Source: Dimargaris cristalligena (lineage: Eukaryota; Kickxellomycota; Dimargaritomycetes; Dimargaritales; Dimargaritaceae). From it: a stretch of DNA of 32,763 nt. The notes under the pieces are model-generated. The model made no database searches. It saw only the letters and a program-made list of their open reading frames with translations, and was not told the origin of the DNA. Of this stretch, positions 9,619-19,932 are shown piece after piece. Where the stretch lies: assembly GCA_027576995.1 (NCBI GenBank), contig JANBQC010000309.1, positions 1 through 32,763 of the forward strand. The letters run 5' to 3'. A program made the translations under genes and the position numbers. How positions within the stretch are numbered: position 1 is the first letter of the stretch; each line of letters begins with the position of its first letter.

Positions 9619-12600
9619 ATGTCGGATCCGTACGACTCTGCCGATCTGTCCGGCGACGACACCTACTTCCCCGCACAGCGATCGTCGCTTGGCAAAGCTA
9701 GTCGGTATGACGTGGACGAGGAGCAGATCGACTACGATGACGACTACGACGAAGAGCCTCAAACCAAGGTAAGGGTTTCGTAGTTTCCGGACGCGTCTAA
9801 TGTATAGTATGGTCCATCTGGGCCGCCCTTCAAGCACACTCACACACATGCCTCTCCCCCGTCTATAACCACTGTCCCCTAACCACCGCCACTTGCCTTT
9901 GCTATAACTGTACTCGCTATCCACCACACCAGAGGGGACGGAAGAAGAACCGGAGCAACATGTTCTTAGACGTGGAGGCCGAAGTCGATGAAGAGGAGGA
10001 GGAGGATGAAGAAGAAGAGGAGGATTTCTCAGGGTTCATTCAGGAGGAGCCCGAGGCCCATGGCGAAGCTACCCGTGGAACCCAGCACCGGGCGTTCGAC
10101 CGGCGACGGGACCACGACTTCGACGCCGAAGCCGAGGCGGCCCGTCTGTCCGCCAAATATGGCAAACGCGATACTTACCGACAGGGCGAAGCCTATGCGG
10201 ACGAAGGGGGGTATATTCCCCAGCGATTCCTTATGCCCGGCGTCAACGACCCCTCCCTATGGGTACTCCGGTGCATCCCCGGTAAAGAAAAGGAAATCGT
10301 GATGAAGCTGATGCGGAAGTACTTTGATCGGGAATACACCGACAGCCCGCTGGAAATTATTTCGGTCTTCTGCCGCGACAGCCTTAAAGGCTATATCTAT
10401 ATCGAGGCAACCAAGCAGTCCCACGTGCAGTTCGCCGTGGATGGAGTCCAGGGCGTTTTCAAATCCAAGTATACCATCGTACCGATTGACCAAATGGTCG
10501 ATGTGGTCAAGATCCGGCAGCGGGAAGGCCAGCTCCAGCCCGAAGCGTGGGTGAGGGTCAAGCGTGGTAAATACGCCAACGATCTGGCCCGCGTCATATC
10601 CATCGAGGACTCCCAGGACACCGCCGAAATTCGCCTCATCCCCCGCCTCGACTTTGGCACCCATCGGGAGGCCATGGACGACGACAGCGCCAAAAAACGC
10701 AAGAAAGCCCCCTTCTACAACAACCCCAATGAGCCGCGACCGCCCCAGCGTCTCTTCAACCCGCAAGAGGCCAGTCGGCTCGATCGCAACAAACCCTTGG
10801 TGCCGCGTGGCCGAGGTATTTTCATGTACGGCAGTGACCTCTACCGGGACGGTTTCTTGGAGAAAATGGTCAAAATCAGCAGTCTTATCACCGAAAATGT
10901 CAACCCAACTCTAGACGAAATCGCCAGGTTCTCCAACGTCGATGGCACGGACGAAGAAAACGCTCTATCCATCTCAGCCCTGGCCGGTTCGGCCGCCACC
11001 GAGTCCCTCTCGGCCGCTAACATCCGGCCCGGCGACCAGGTCGAGGTAACGGAGGGGGATATGGTCCACGTATATGGTGTGGTCGTGAGCGTCGACGGAA
11101 CCGAAGTGCTCGTACACCCCCAAGTAGCAGGCTTGACCGAAACCTTGCGCTTCTCGGCCAAACAACTTCGCAAACGCTTTCAGCCGGGTAACCATGTGAA
11201 AGTGGTCAGCGGCCGCAATGCTGGTGAAGCCGGTATGATCGTTGCCGTGTCCGAAAATGTGGTCACCCTACTGTCCGAGATTTCGTCCAAGGAGATCACC
11301 GTTTTTTCCAAGGACCTGCGGGACTCCGGCGATTCCAGCGTGCTTCTGAACCCCAACACGGCGGCCAGCCAATTCGAACTGTACGAACTTGTCACCGTCG
11401 ACGAGAACGTTTCGGCCGTGGTGATCAAAATCGAGGGGGATAACCTGCAGATCATTGACCAAAATGGCACCGTGCGCATGGCCCGGGCCAGCCAAATCAG
11501 CCGTCGCAAGACGAACCAGAACGCGGCTGCGACTGACTCGCGCGACTCTATTTTCCGAGTCGGCGATCAGGTCCGCGAGGTCCGGGGCGAAAACCGGGAC
11601 GGTACCGTGCTTCACATCAACCGCGCCTTCTCGTTTGTGCGGTCCAAAGAGCAATTCGAGAATGCCGGTGTGTTCGTGGCGCCCAACCGCAACCTACTCA
11701 ATGTGGGGGTTAAAGCGGGGTCGGACTCCATGACTGGGGATATTAACTCATATATGCGGGCCAATCAAATGCCTATGCGAGGCCGCGGGCGGGGCCGGGG
11801 CCGGGGTGGAACCGGATTCACGGCTATGAATCGCCGGGGACCCCGGGACAAGCTGGTATCCGCCACGGTGATGATCACGAGTGGGCCGTACAAGACATAC
11901 ATTGGGATCGTTAAGGAGGTGACTGACGGCAAAGCTCGCGTTGAACTGCACACTAACAGTCGTTTGATTTCCATCGAGAAGCGCCAATTAGCGGTGCAGA
12001 ATAGCTCAGGGAATTTCCTCCCCTACGAGGAAGACCAGTCCATGGGTCCTCCAGGCAGCCAACGCTACAGCGGCGGAGGTGGTGGTGGCATAGGGGGTGG
12101 TCGGGTGGAGTACTCGTCCAGTCCAAGAGGTGGATTCGGCCGCAACCGTTTCGGCGGCGACGACAACGGCTCGCGAACTCCGGCCCATAACTACAGTGGG
12201 TCCCGGACCCCTATGCATCGTAACGACGGATCGCAGACTCCTTTCCACATGGGTGCGGACGGCTCCCGTACTCCTGCCTGGGATTCGGGCAGTCGTACCC
12301 CCAACCCGCGCGGGACCGGCCGGTCCAGCACCTGGGATAGCTACGATAATGGATCATCGACTTCGGCCTGGGACGCCGGAAGCAGGACACCCCACTGGGG
12401 CGGTGGCGGCTCCCGACAACCGTCTGATTACGATTCACACAGCGGAGGAGGAGGCGGTGGCTGGGGGGACGAAACGCCCAATTCTAGGGCCACTCCAGCG
12501 TACGAGCCGTCAGTTAATAGCTGGGGAAGTGGAGCCACGCCTCAATCGACGGTGGCTACCCCAGCCCCGGCTGATGGCTGGGCGGTACCGGCTGCTACTC

Positions 12601-13349
12601 CCGCCGGTGGCGACTTCCCGGCGACCCCGGCAGGTAATTTTATTCCGGCTACACCGCAGGCCCCAGACTACCCCATGACCCCTGCGGCCGGGGGGTACTC
12701 GGCCCCAACCCCCGATCCGACCACATCGTACCGGTCGGGACCGGGCGATCGTTACGCCCCGCAGACCCCAGCCGCCTACAACCAGGCCACTCCGTCGTAC
12801 AACTACGCACCCACCCCCGGGACTATGGCCCCCATCACCCCGGGGCCCTCCCACATGGTACCCCAAACGCCCTACATGCCTTCGTCTACTTCGGATGGCT
12901 ACCGAGGGGGACCCCCCTCCAACCGGCACCCGGATAGTGGGTCCAACGGCACGGCTTCCTCAGGTGGGGGTCTTCCTCGTGATTGGGCCACTCGGTCAGT
13001 GGTGGTTCAGGTTCAGCGCTCCGGGCCGGGCTCCGACTCCGTCCCGGCCAACACCATTGGTACCATTGTTTCGACCGACGGGCGCAGTGGTAGTTGTCAG
13101 ATGAAAATCACCACCTGTGATGCCCAACCCGGCTTGGTCGGTACAACGCAGACTGTGAGTACCGGCCTACTGCGGCCCGGACGTCCGGGAAAACACGACC
13201 AAGTTAGACTGTTAGGGCCCACCGGTAACGGTCAGATCGCCAGTCTGGTCGCTATTGACGGCAACGATGCCATCGTCAGAACCGCCGGCAACTCGGACTT
13301 TGAAGTAGTACACATTGATTCGGTGGTGAAGGTGGATTCATCGGTTTAA
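9619..13349 (+). CDS. SPT5: Transcription elongation factor Spt5 (DSIF large subunit)
   Basis: Two exons: 9619-9768 and 9933-13349, phase 0, 1188 aa. The start is the ATG in ACAACCATG, and the intron has a GTAAGG donor, CTAAC branch site and CCAG acceptor. Spt5 pairs with Spt4, binds the Pol II clamp and supports processive elongation and capping. In order I see: an acidic N-terminus, RKKN then FLD-x-EAEVD, a poly-Glu run, the NGN domain (about 156-245), several KOW domains (the first near 252-290), an RGRGRGRG segment, a Gly-rich linker, then a long C-terminal repeat region (about 780-1060). That region has GSRTP/GSQTP units followed by many TP-rich units. A final KOW-like module ends the protein. 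The GSRTPAWDSGSRTP stretch matches the P-TEFb/Cdk9 target repeats of fission yeast and animals. Confidence 0.95.
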
Positions 13350-14327
13350 TCGGGGCTGTTTCCCACTCCCTCGCGACTTCATTATCGTTAACACTACCAC
13401 CAGTGATTCTTCCTCCTCTCTCCACCACACATACGCACACACATTGTTTATTGACCTGTCTGTGATTGATGGATCCACACATCTCCCTCTTCTTTTAATT
13501 CTAAATCCTTAGTATTTTTTATATCCATCCTCTTGATTAGTACATACCCATATCTAATCCACCATAGTCCTACTCCTCTTATTCCGAATTCGCTGTTTTT
13601 GGTAACATTGGTTGATATTTAACCGATTTCTTTTTTTATATATAAAATTTTGTATCCTAAGTTTAGTTGTCATAATAAACCTATCTATCGTCTTTGCTTC
13701 GTATCCATGCTTTTATAATGGCCCTCTTACTTCAACTAACCTTTTGGGCAAGGCCGTGGTTTAGTGAATGGTAGATGTCAAAGGAAGGATCGATATTAGG
13801 ACCTAAATTATCTAAGAGTTGAGCTGATGATCTGTACAGCGATACCATAAGCAGGAATAGAACGACTAAGAAATACCAATATGGAAATCATGATTTATTC
13901 AAGGTCTATAGTATTTATAAAGGGGTTCTTCCCCTGCTTTGCACATCGCTACTAAATGGCAGCGTAGTAAGACTAGACAAATACTCGCATTTTATTCAAT
14001 AATCGAGAATATCGAAGATGATGTAAAAACGATTTAGAATTAGAGGTATCCGGTGATGATCACTGATATGTTAGGTCTATACACTTCGCCAGGCGGCAAA
14101 ATAGCTCAATAGGTGGGGTGTTCTTGGTTAAGACTTTACAAAGCTAAGAGTAAGTCCATCAGCCGGCTTACCATTTAATAATATTAGGTAGATGTAGCCC
14201 ACAGGAATCACTGCTCGGAGGAATCCCGCGATTGACCGCTATACGGTTTCCGGGGTTCCCCCCTCCCCTCATATTGACCAGATCCAAGCCCGCTCGTTAT
14301 TAACTAAACTCTCTAGAGGAATTGGAT
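13350..14327. other. Convergent intergenic region between SPT5 and POP1
   Basis: 978 bp with no gene recognised. The SPT5 side is pyrimidine-rich, then AT-rich with an AATAAA near 13675, which would serve as an SPT5 polyadenylation signal. The remainder up to the POP1 stop is AT-rich without open frames of note. Confidence 0.5.
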
Positions 14328-17152
14328 TTATTCAACCATCTCCAGGAATACCGGGTACAGACTGGTACTCGCCGGCTTCCGCAGAAAGGCGAAAATTTTG
14401 CGGCCCATTAGGAATCCCTGGGAGGCGCAGAGGGACAGTTGGTTGAATGAGCAGTATCCCATCGCCTTCCCGGCCCCTTCCGCCATGGAGTACTGGCCCG
14501 TTACCGTATAGCCGAGGAGGGGCAGATTGCAGTGGTGTGGGGGATCGTTCCAGGGGTAGGACTGGGTTTCTTTGGCCCAGTCGGCCATGGCCAGTAGGGG
14601 CAGATCCAGCTGGTCGGCTCGCATAGTTACGGGTCGGTCGCCCCGCAAGTTGGCCTGAAGTAGGCGGGCCTTCAATAGCCGGTGGGCCTTATGGGCCTGG
14701 ATTTGACTTTGGTGCCCTTGGAGGGCCTCGGGAGTAGCCTGGAGGAGCATGCTGTTGGGGGCGGGGGCCCCGCGACCGGCATGGTGGACAATGACGCGAA
14801 CCAGGGCCAACTTGAGATTCAGGTGGGGCAGCGCCGAGAATTGCGGAAGGGACACGGGCGAGCCACGGTCCACCCACCGAGCGTAGGAGGACTTGAAGCG
14901 GGCCAGTCGCGCCTGGATCTCAGTGGCCAAGGCCTGCTGGGCTTCGGTCAGATGCCGTTCCAGGTCTATAGGGGTCTCGGCCTTGGCCTGCTGGTCCAAT
15001 TGGTACAGGTGTTTGAGCATAGCGAGCACCACGGTTGGGCCCGAGGCAACAAAGAATTGGGTGGTCGGGCCGTCCTCGGCGGGTGTCGATGCCACTACGG
15101 GAGTGTCCTTCGCAGGGGCAACTACTAAGGACGGAAAGGGGGCCGCGAAAGGGTTCGCAAAGCGTAGCGCTTCGTAGTTGGGTCGCTTGGCCATGGGGCG
15201 TCGATCGTGGCGGTCCTGGAGTACAGCGGCCTCAGCCGCTTGTTCTACCTGAAAGGCCTTGGTACCTACCATATCGAACGGGACGCAGGGCAATTCGGCC
15301 TCTAGGTGATGGGTCCGCCGCTCGCGCAGTCCACCCACACGGGCCCCCGAGAAAACGAAAGATTTCCAGAAATCGTTGCCCCAACCGCTGGGGACTATCA
15401 TGGTCCAGCCCTCCCGATATTCCCGGCTGGCCGCCGAGACCGGTGCGGTAGTAATGGTAGAAGCAGTCATGGAGCTAGCCTCAGGCTGCCCGCGTCGGTG
15501 GGTGGTATTTAACCGGCCCCGCTGAAATAAGAGTAGCGGCAAAATCGAATCCGAAGGCGTCGGCGCAAGCTTTTGGCCCGGGATCAAATTCTGGGCCCGA
15601 CGGGAGTTCAGCAGCTGTTCGGGGATCTTACGTTCGCTCAAGCGCTGTCGGGACTCGGTGTCCCACAAAGTGGTATGGGCCAGGGTGGGGCTCCATTTGG
15701 CCAGGTGCTGTGCCAATTGGGGATGAACGGCACCTGTTTGACGGGCCAGCACTTGTTGGGGGTTTACTTTGGGAGGGAAGGTCAGACGGGGGTCGTGAAC
15801 GTGAAGACCTAGCACCGACCCGGGGGGCAGCGAGCTGGTGGATTGCAGCGTAGTGAGCAATCCCCAGAGCTGGGATTTCGATAGCCCGTTGTCACCTAAG
15901 GCGCCCGGGGCCGATGGCGAGGGGGCAGAGACCGCGGAAGGCTCGGCAGGGTTATCCCCGCTGATCTTATCATCATCGACGACGTTCAGAATGGCCTCTA
16001 GCATGGATATGGTTTGTTGCCCTGAAAATTCAAAAATATTGAGCTGTCCGGTCCGGTCGGTCAAGATCACGGGACGGCTGGCCCGGGCCTCTGTCAATAC
16101 CTGGGTAACTTCGCGGATAAGGGCGGGGTGGACCAGCAGCCAGAGGGTCCGGGCAGGGCTCTTATTACTCAAGGTAGGGCGCCAGAGCATTGTTACCGGA
16201 CCGATACATTTAAACGGGTATGCATTGGGGTGGTAGACGATCGGGGTGCATTGGTGATGGCCCTTGGTGTAGTGAGGGTGGTAGCACGGGAGGTCGACAG
16301 TTGGATCGGTCAGCTGGGCCAAAATGGCGGCTAAATCAGCCAAGGTGCCCGACAATTCTAGGCAGGCATAGTAGGAGACGTCAGTGGCCAGAACCATGTA
16401 TTTAGAGGCGCGATACGAGGCCTTAATGTTGTGTTCGTTGGGATGCTCGGCGATCATGCAGCCCCAGCGCTCGGCCATCTTCATTCGCTTAGTGTGCCAA
16501 ATATGGGTTTCGAGCCACCGTTTCTCCTGCTGCCGGCGCTTGTATTCGTCGGCGATGCAACCGGGTCGCCGCCGCTTGTGTCGACTCAGGCGTTTTTTGG
16601 GCACCTGGCCAACCTTGTCCATCTGGGCGGATTTAGAAATATCGAGGTATAAGATGGGATATTTGACGGTAAGCACTGGATGAACAGGTGGCTTAAGGAG
16701 AGCTAAAGCGTCTGCCGTTGGCTTAGCAAAACAGTTTCCTGAAATCAACGTAGCTTACCTCTTTGCGGGCCCGCTCCCGTAAACGAAGGGGAATTCGTTT
16801 AACATTGTGGCTGGCAACGCGGCGGCGCAGATGTCGGGGTAGAGTCTGGAAGGCGCGGGTATTGCCCCGGTATTTGGCCTGCTGAATGGCTTTCTTAATA
16901 CCCAAGATATCCTGCGTACGCGGAGCGATATAGGTTTTTAATGATAGTATGCGTGGGATACGCTGGGCGGGGTTTTCTGCTGGTAAGGTGTGGAAATGCA
17001 CGGGAGGCAATGGGTAAGCGCAGGTTAATAGCGGAAGCTTCCAGGGGGCTGGGGCCTTCGTAAGGTGTAGGCGCTGGTCTACTTATGCATTGCAGCGGGG
17101 TCTGGTGGTTACCGAGAATTCCTTGTTCTAATAGTAGGCGCGACTTACCCAT
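14328..17152 (-). CDS. POP1: RNase P / RNase MRP protein subunit Pop1
   Basis: Exons by my model: 17152-17149 (only ATGG), 17078-16759 and 16622-14328, giving 872 aa, close to yeast Pop1. Pop1 is the largest protein of RNase P (tRNA 5' maturation) and RNase MRP (pre-rRNA A3 cleavage), acting in nucleus and nucleolus. The N-terminal POP1 domain shows FQTLPRHLRRR, SHNVKRIPLRLRERARKE, then across the second intron KKRLSRHKRRRP and WLETHIWHTKRMKM. The POPLD domain (about 508-540) shows MIVPSGWGNDFW and GARVGGLRERR. The C-terminus has LLGYTVTGQYS and AMGYCSF. The second intron is supported by direct peptide continuity (RARKE/MDKVGQ). The 4-nt coding exon 1 is inferred from a GTAAGT right after ATGG and the absence of an in-frame ATG in exon 2. 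Confidence 0.9.
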
Positions 17153-17831
17153 AGTGCTTGAATGAGGTTGAATTTGGGCGGGAAGTGAGGAACCGGTAAG
17201 GTATGTTGAGATCAGCTACTGGCCGAACGAGAAAGTGCGGTCTCGGTTATTGAGCCCAGGAAATGGGGGGATCGGTTGAGAAGAATCGAGTATTTGGAAC
17301 GAAATAAGCATCGGGGGACAGCGGAACTGTAACGACGGGCGGTTGGTCTCCTTAACCGGAGGCTACGGGCTAATTATCGACTAAAGTGCAGTGTCCAAGC
17401 GAAGAGAGAGCCTTCCCATTCCTTCGTTTGGGTATAATAATTTTCACTACTACAGTGCTTAATCACCGTGTCCCACCTTAGTTTCGCCTTTCCTTGGGAC
17501 TTTTTATTTTCCCATCCTGCCCAATATGTGTACACTACTACTGGCTAGACTAGTGTGCCAGCTCTAAGCACTTTGAGTCCTCTCTATTTCTTTTTTTTAT
17601 TTTTATATACACATGTAATAATGTTTTTTTAGGCTTGTACCGACTTTTTTTTTTGACGAGTCAATATTATAAGCAACTGTCGGGTTTAGAGGGTTAGAGT
17701 TTTCTGCATTGTTAGCTGCCAACGTGAACCTTGTGTCTCATTCCCTCCCGCATTCTTTCTTATTCAAGCCGACGTCAATCATAGCCGAGTCCCCCTCTAG
17801 TAGCCTCTTCGTGTCTATCTACCCACCTACC
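17153..17831. promoter_or_regulatory. Divergent intergenic region shared by POP1 and DBP3
   Basis: 679 bp between the two start codons. The DBP3 side has long T-tracts (17590-17655) and a CT-rich leader. A segment near 17435-17450 reads GTGAAAATTATTA on the minus strand, a partial likeness to the yeast ribosome-biogenesis element RRPE; no PAC element was seen. The likeness could be chance in AT-rich DNA. Confidence 0.45.
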
Positions 17832-19421
17832 ATGACCCATTCCAACACATCGGGCGAAGGCCTTAGCAAGAAGGACCAGAAGTCCAAGAGGAGAGACGAG
17901 AAGGCCGAGCTTAAAGCGAAAAAGAAGAGCCTCCACCGCGACCTGAAGAAGAAGAAGAAGGACAACAAGGAGGCGAAGAAGGACTCGGACCGCAACGCCA
18001 AGCGCGACTCAAGCGACGAAGACCGCCCCGCCAAGAAGCCCAAGGTTGACCGCCAGGACGATTCCCCAAGCTCCTCCGCTACGGCCCCGGCCGCTACTTC
18101 GGAAGAGGCCCAGGCCTACTACAAGGAACACGACATCCATGTCGACGCCGAGGATGATACGGCCTTCCCGCCCTGCCTCTCATTTGCCCAGGCCCCTTTT
18201 TCCACCTCTCTGATGAAGGTCTGCGGCAATTTCAAGGCCCCCTCGCCCATCCAGGCCGCTTGCTGGCCCGTCATCCACGCCCGGCGTGACATCATTGGTA
18301 TCGCCCAGACCGGGTCGGGCAAGACCATCGCGTTTGGTATTCCCGGGATCGCCCACATCCAAGCCCGAACCAAGGCCAACCAACAGTCCCGGGGCCCGGT
18401 CATGCTCGTCCTGACTCCTACCCGCGAGCTGGCCCTGCAAATCGAGGAACAGTTCAAGGGTATCCTGAGCCCCGCCCAGTCGACCAACGTACTCTGCGTC
18501 TACGGCGGGGAGAAACGGTGGCAGCAAATCGAAATGGCCAAGAAGAACCGGCCCCAGATTCTAGTGGCCACCCCGGGCCGTCTGTTGGATCTGATTCACG
18601 ATGAACACCTGGACTTGACCGACGTGTCGTACCTGGTTCTGGATGAAGCGGACCGTATGTTGGACAACGGGTTCGAACAGCCCATTCGGGAGATTATCCG
18701 AATGATCAAGACCCCGGCCCGGCAAACCGTCATGTTCAGCGCCACCTGGCCCGAATCCGTACGCAAACTGGCCAGCGACTTCCTGCGCGATCCCGTACGC
18801 GTGACCGTGGGTTCCGAAGACCTCACCGTCAACAAAAACGTCACTCAGGTGGTGGAAGTACTGGACCCCCAGGGCAAATCGCGGCGCTTACTGGAATTGC
18901 TCAATAAGTACCACAAGATGCGCACCAACCGGGTGCTCATTTTCGTGCTCTACAAGAATGAGGCGACCTGGTTAGAGAAGTTCTTGGGTGACAAGGGGTG
19001 GAACGTTGGCTCGATCCATGGCAACAAGGCCCAGAATCAACGGCAAAAAGCCCTCAATAAATTCACTGATGGCAGTTGCCCCCTACTGGTCGCCACCGAT
19101 GTGGCCGCCCGTGGACTGGATATCCCCATGGTGGAATACGTCATCAACTACACCTTCCCGCTGCGCATCGACGACTACATCCACCGTATCGGTCGAACCG
19201 GGCGTGGCGGCCAGACCGGTACCGCCCACACTTTCTTCACTGCCGAAGAACGGTCCCACTCGGGCGAACTCATCAATGTGCTCAAGGCCGCTGGCGTGCC
19301 CATACAACCCGAGCTGCTCAAGTTCGGTACCACTGTGAAGAGGAAGGAGCACGGTGCCTATGGCAACTTCTACAAAGAAATTGATCATAAGGCTAAGGCC
19401 ACTAAAATTATTTTTGATTAG
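17832..19421 (+). CDS. DBP3: DEAD-box ATP-dependent RNA helicase Dbp3
   Basis: Single exon, 529 aa, from ATG 17832 (context CTACCATGA). The open frame extends upstream to 17709 but without an ATG. Dbp3 is a nucleolar helicase of 60S ribosome assembly; in yeast it promotes pre-rRNA cleavage at site A3 by RNase MRP. The first 100 residues are Lys-rich with several nuclear-localisation-like clusters. Motifs are PSPIQ, AQTGSGKT (158-165), PTRELALQ, TPGRLLDL, DEADRML (DEAD 271-274), SATWPE, LIFVLYK, ATDVAARGLDIP and HRIGRTGRGG. The C-terminal signature EHGAYGNFYKEID followed by KATKIIFD is the Dbp3-specific tail, which separates it from Dbp2/DDX5. The Lys-rich N-terminus also fits. Confidence 0.95.
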   Translation: MTHSNTSGEGLSKKDQKSKRRDEKAELKAKKKSLHRDLKKKKKDNKEAKKDSDRNAKRDSSDEDRPAKKPKVDRQDDSPSSSATAPAATSEEAQAYYKEHDIHVDAEDDTAFPPCLSFAQAPFSTSLMKVCGNFKAPSPIQAACWPVIHARRDIIGIAQTGSGKTIAFGIPGIAHIQARTKANQQSRGPVMLVLTPTRELALQIEEQFKGILSPAQSTNVLCVYGGEKRWQQIEMAKKNRPQILVATPGRLLDLIHDEHLDLTDVSYLVLDEADRMLDNGFEQPIREIIRMIKTPARQTVMFSATWPESVRKLASDFLRDPVRVTVGSEDLTVNKNVTQVVEVLDPQGKSRRLLELLNKYHKMRTNRVLIFVLYKNEATWLEKFLGDKGWNVGSIHGNKAQNQRQKALNKFTDGSCPLLVATDVAARGLDIPMVEYVINYTFPLRIDDYIHRIGRTGRGGQTGTAHTFFTAEERSHSGELINVLKAAGVPIQPELLKFGTTVKRKEHGAYGNFYKEIDHKAKATKIIFD

Positions 19422-19932
19422 CAGGCAAACTGACTCGTCTCGACGCCTTAATTACTGACCCGCTTGATTGGTTTTTAGGTGTTTGGCATATATATATATA
19501 TACATATATATTAATACATTCCACCGCGTCCTATTATTTAGAAAATCTTCACCACTGCACCTGCAACGTATTAATAAAAAACCTTAGCGGACTAGAGTAA
19601 CCGTGTAATGTGTAGAGGGTGGAAATAATCCAATGAGATGCACAATCGAATTACGATGATTTATTAAATTCGCATTGAGCAGGGGTTTGATTATCGTCGA
19701 TTAGAATACAAAAGTAAATCAGGGAGGGTGGGGCTATTCCCCAGAACAATAGTCGAATAACAACTATACCCTTTTCAATATTACGGGCATTGGCATAATC
19801 CGTCAACCACTACTCCGAGTAGTAAAATCCTACTTTAGGTAAGTGCTAATAATTAAGAAATTTGGAAAGGTGGTTTATATATAAATAAAACATCACACAG
19901 GACGGCCCAGTATATTAAAATCCGACACGGGA
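19422..19932. other. Convergent intergenic region between DBP3 and VPS33
   Basis: 511 bp holding both 3' UTRs. It contains a TA microsatellite (19488-19512) and an AATAAA at 19570-19580. No gene was seen. Confidence 0.5.
19488..19512. repeat. TA dinucleotide microsatellite
   Basis: An imperfect TA run of about 25 bp, broken once by a C, just 3' of DBP3. Confidence 0.85.

Noticed and set aside
10257..12929. Long antisense and alternate-frame ORFs inside SPT5
   Set aside because: They result from GC-rich, biased codon use in a real gene and show no independent features.
17709..17831. 41-codon N-terminal extension of DBP3
   Set aside because: It has no ATG; the first ATG at 17832 is in good context and begins the Lys-rich leader expected for Dbp3.
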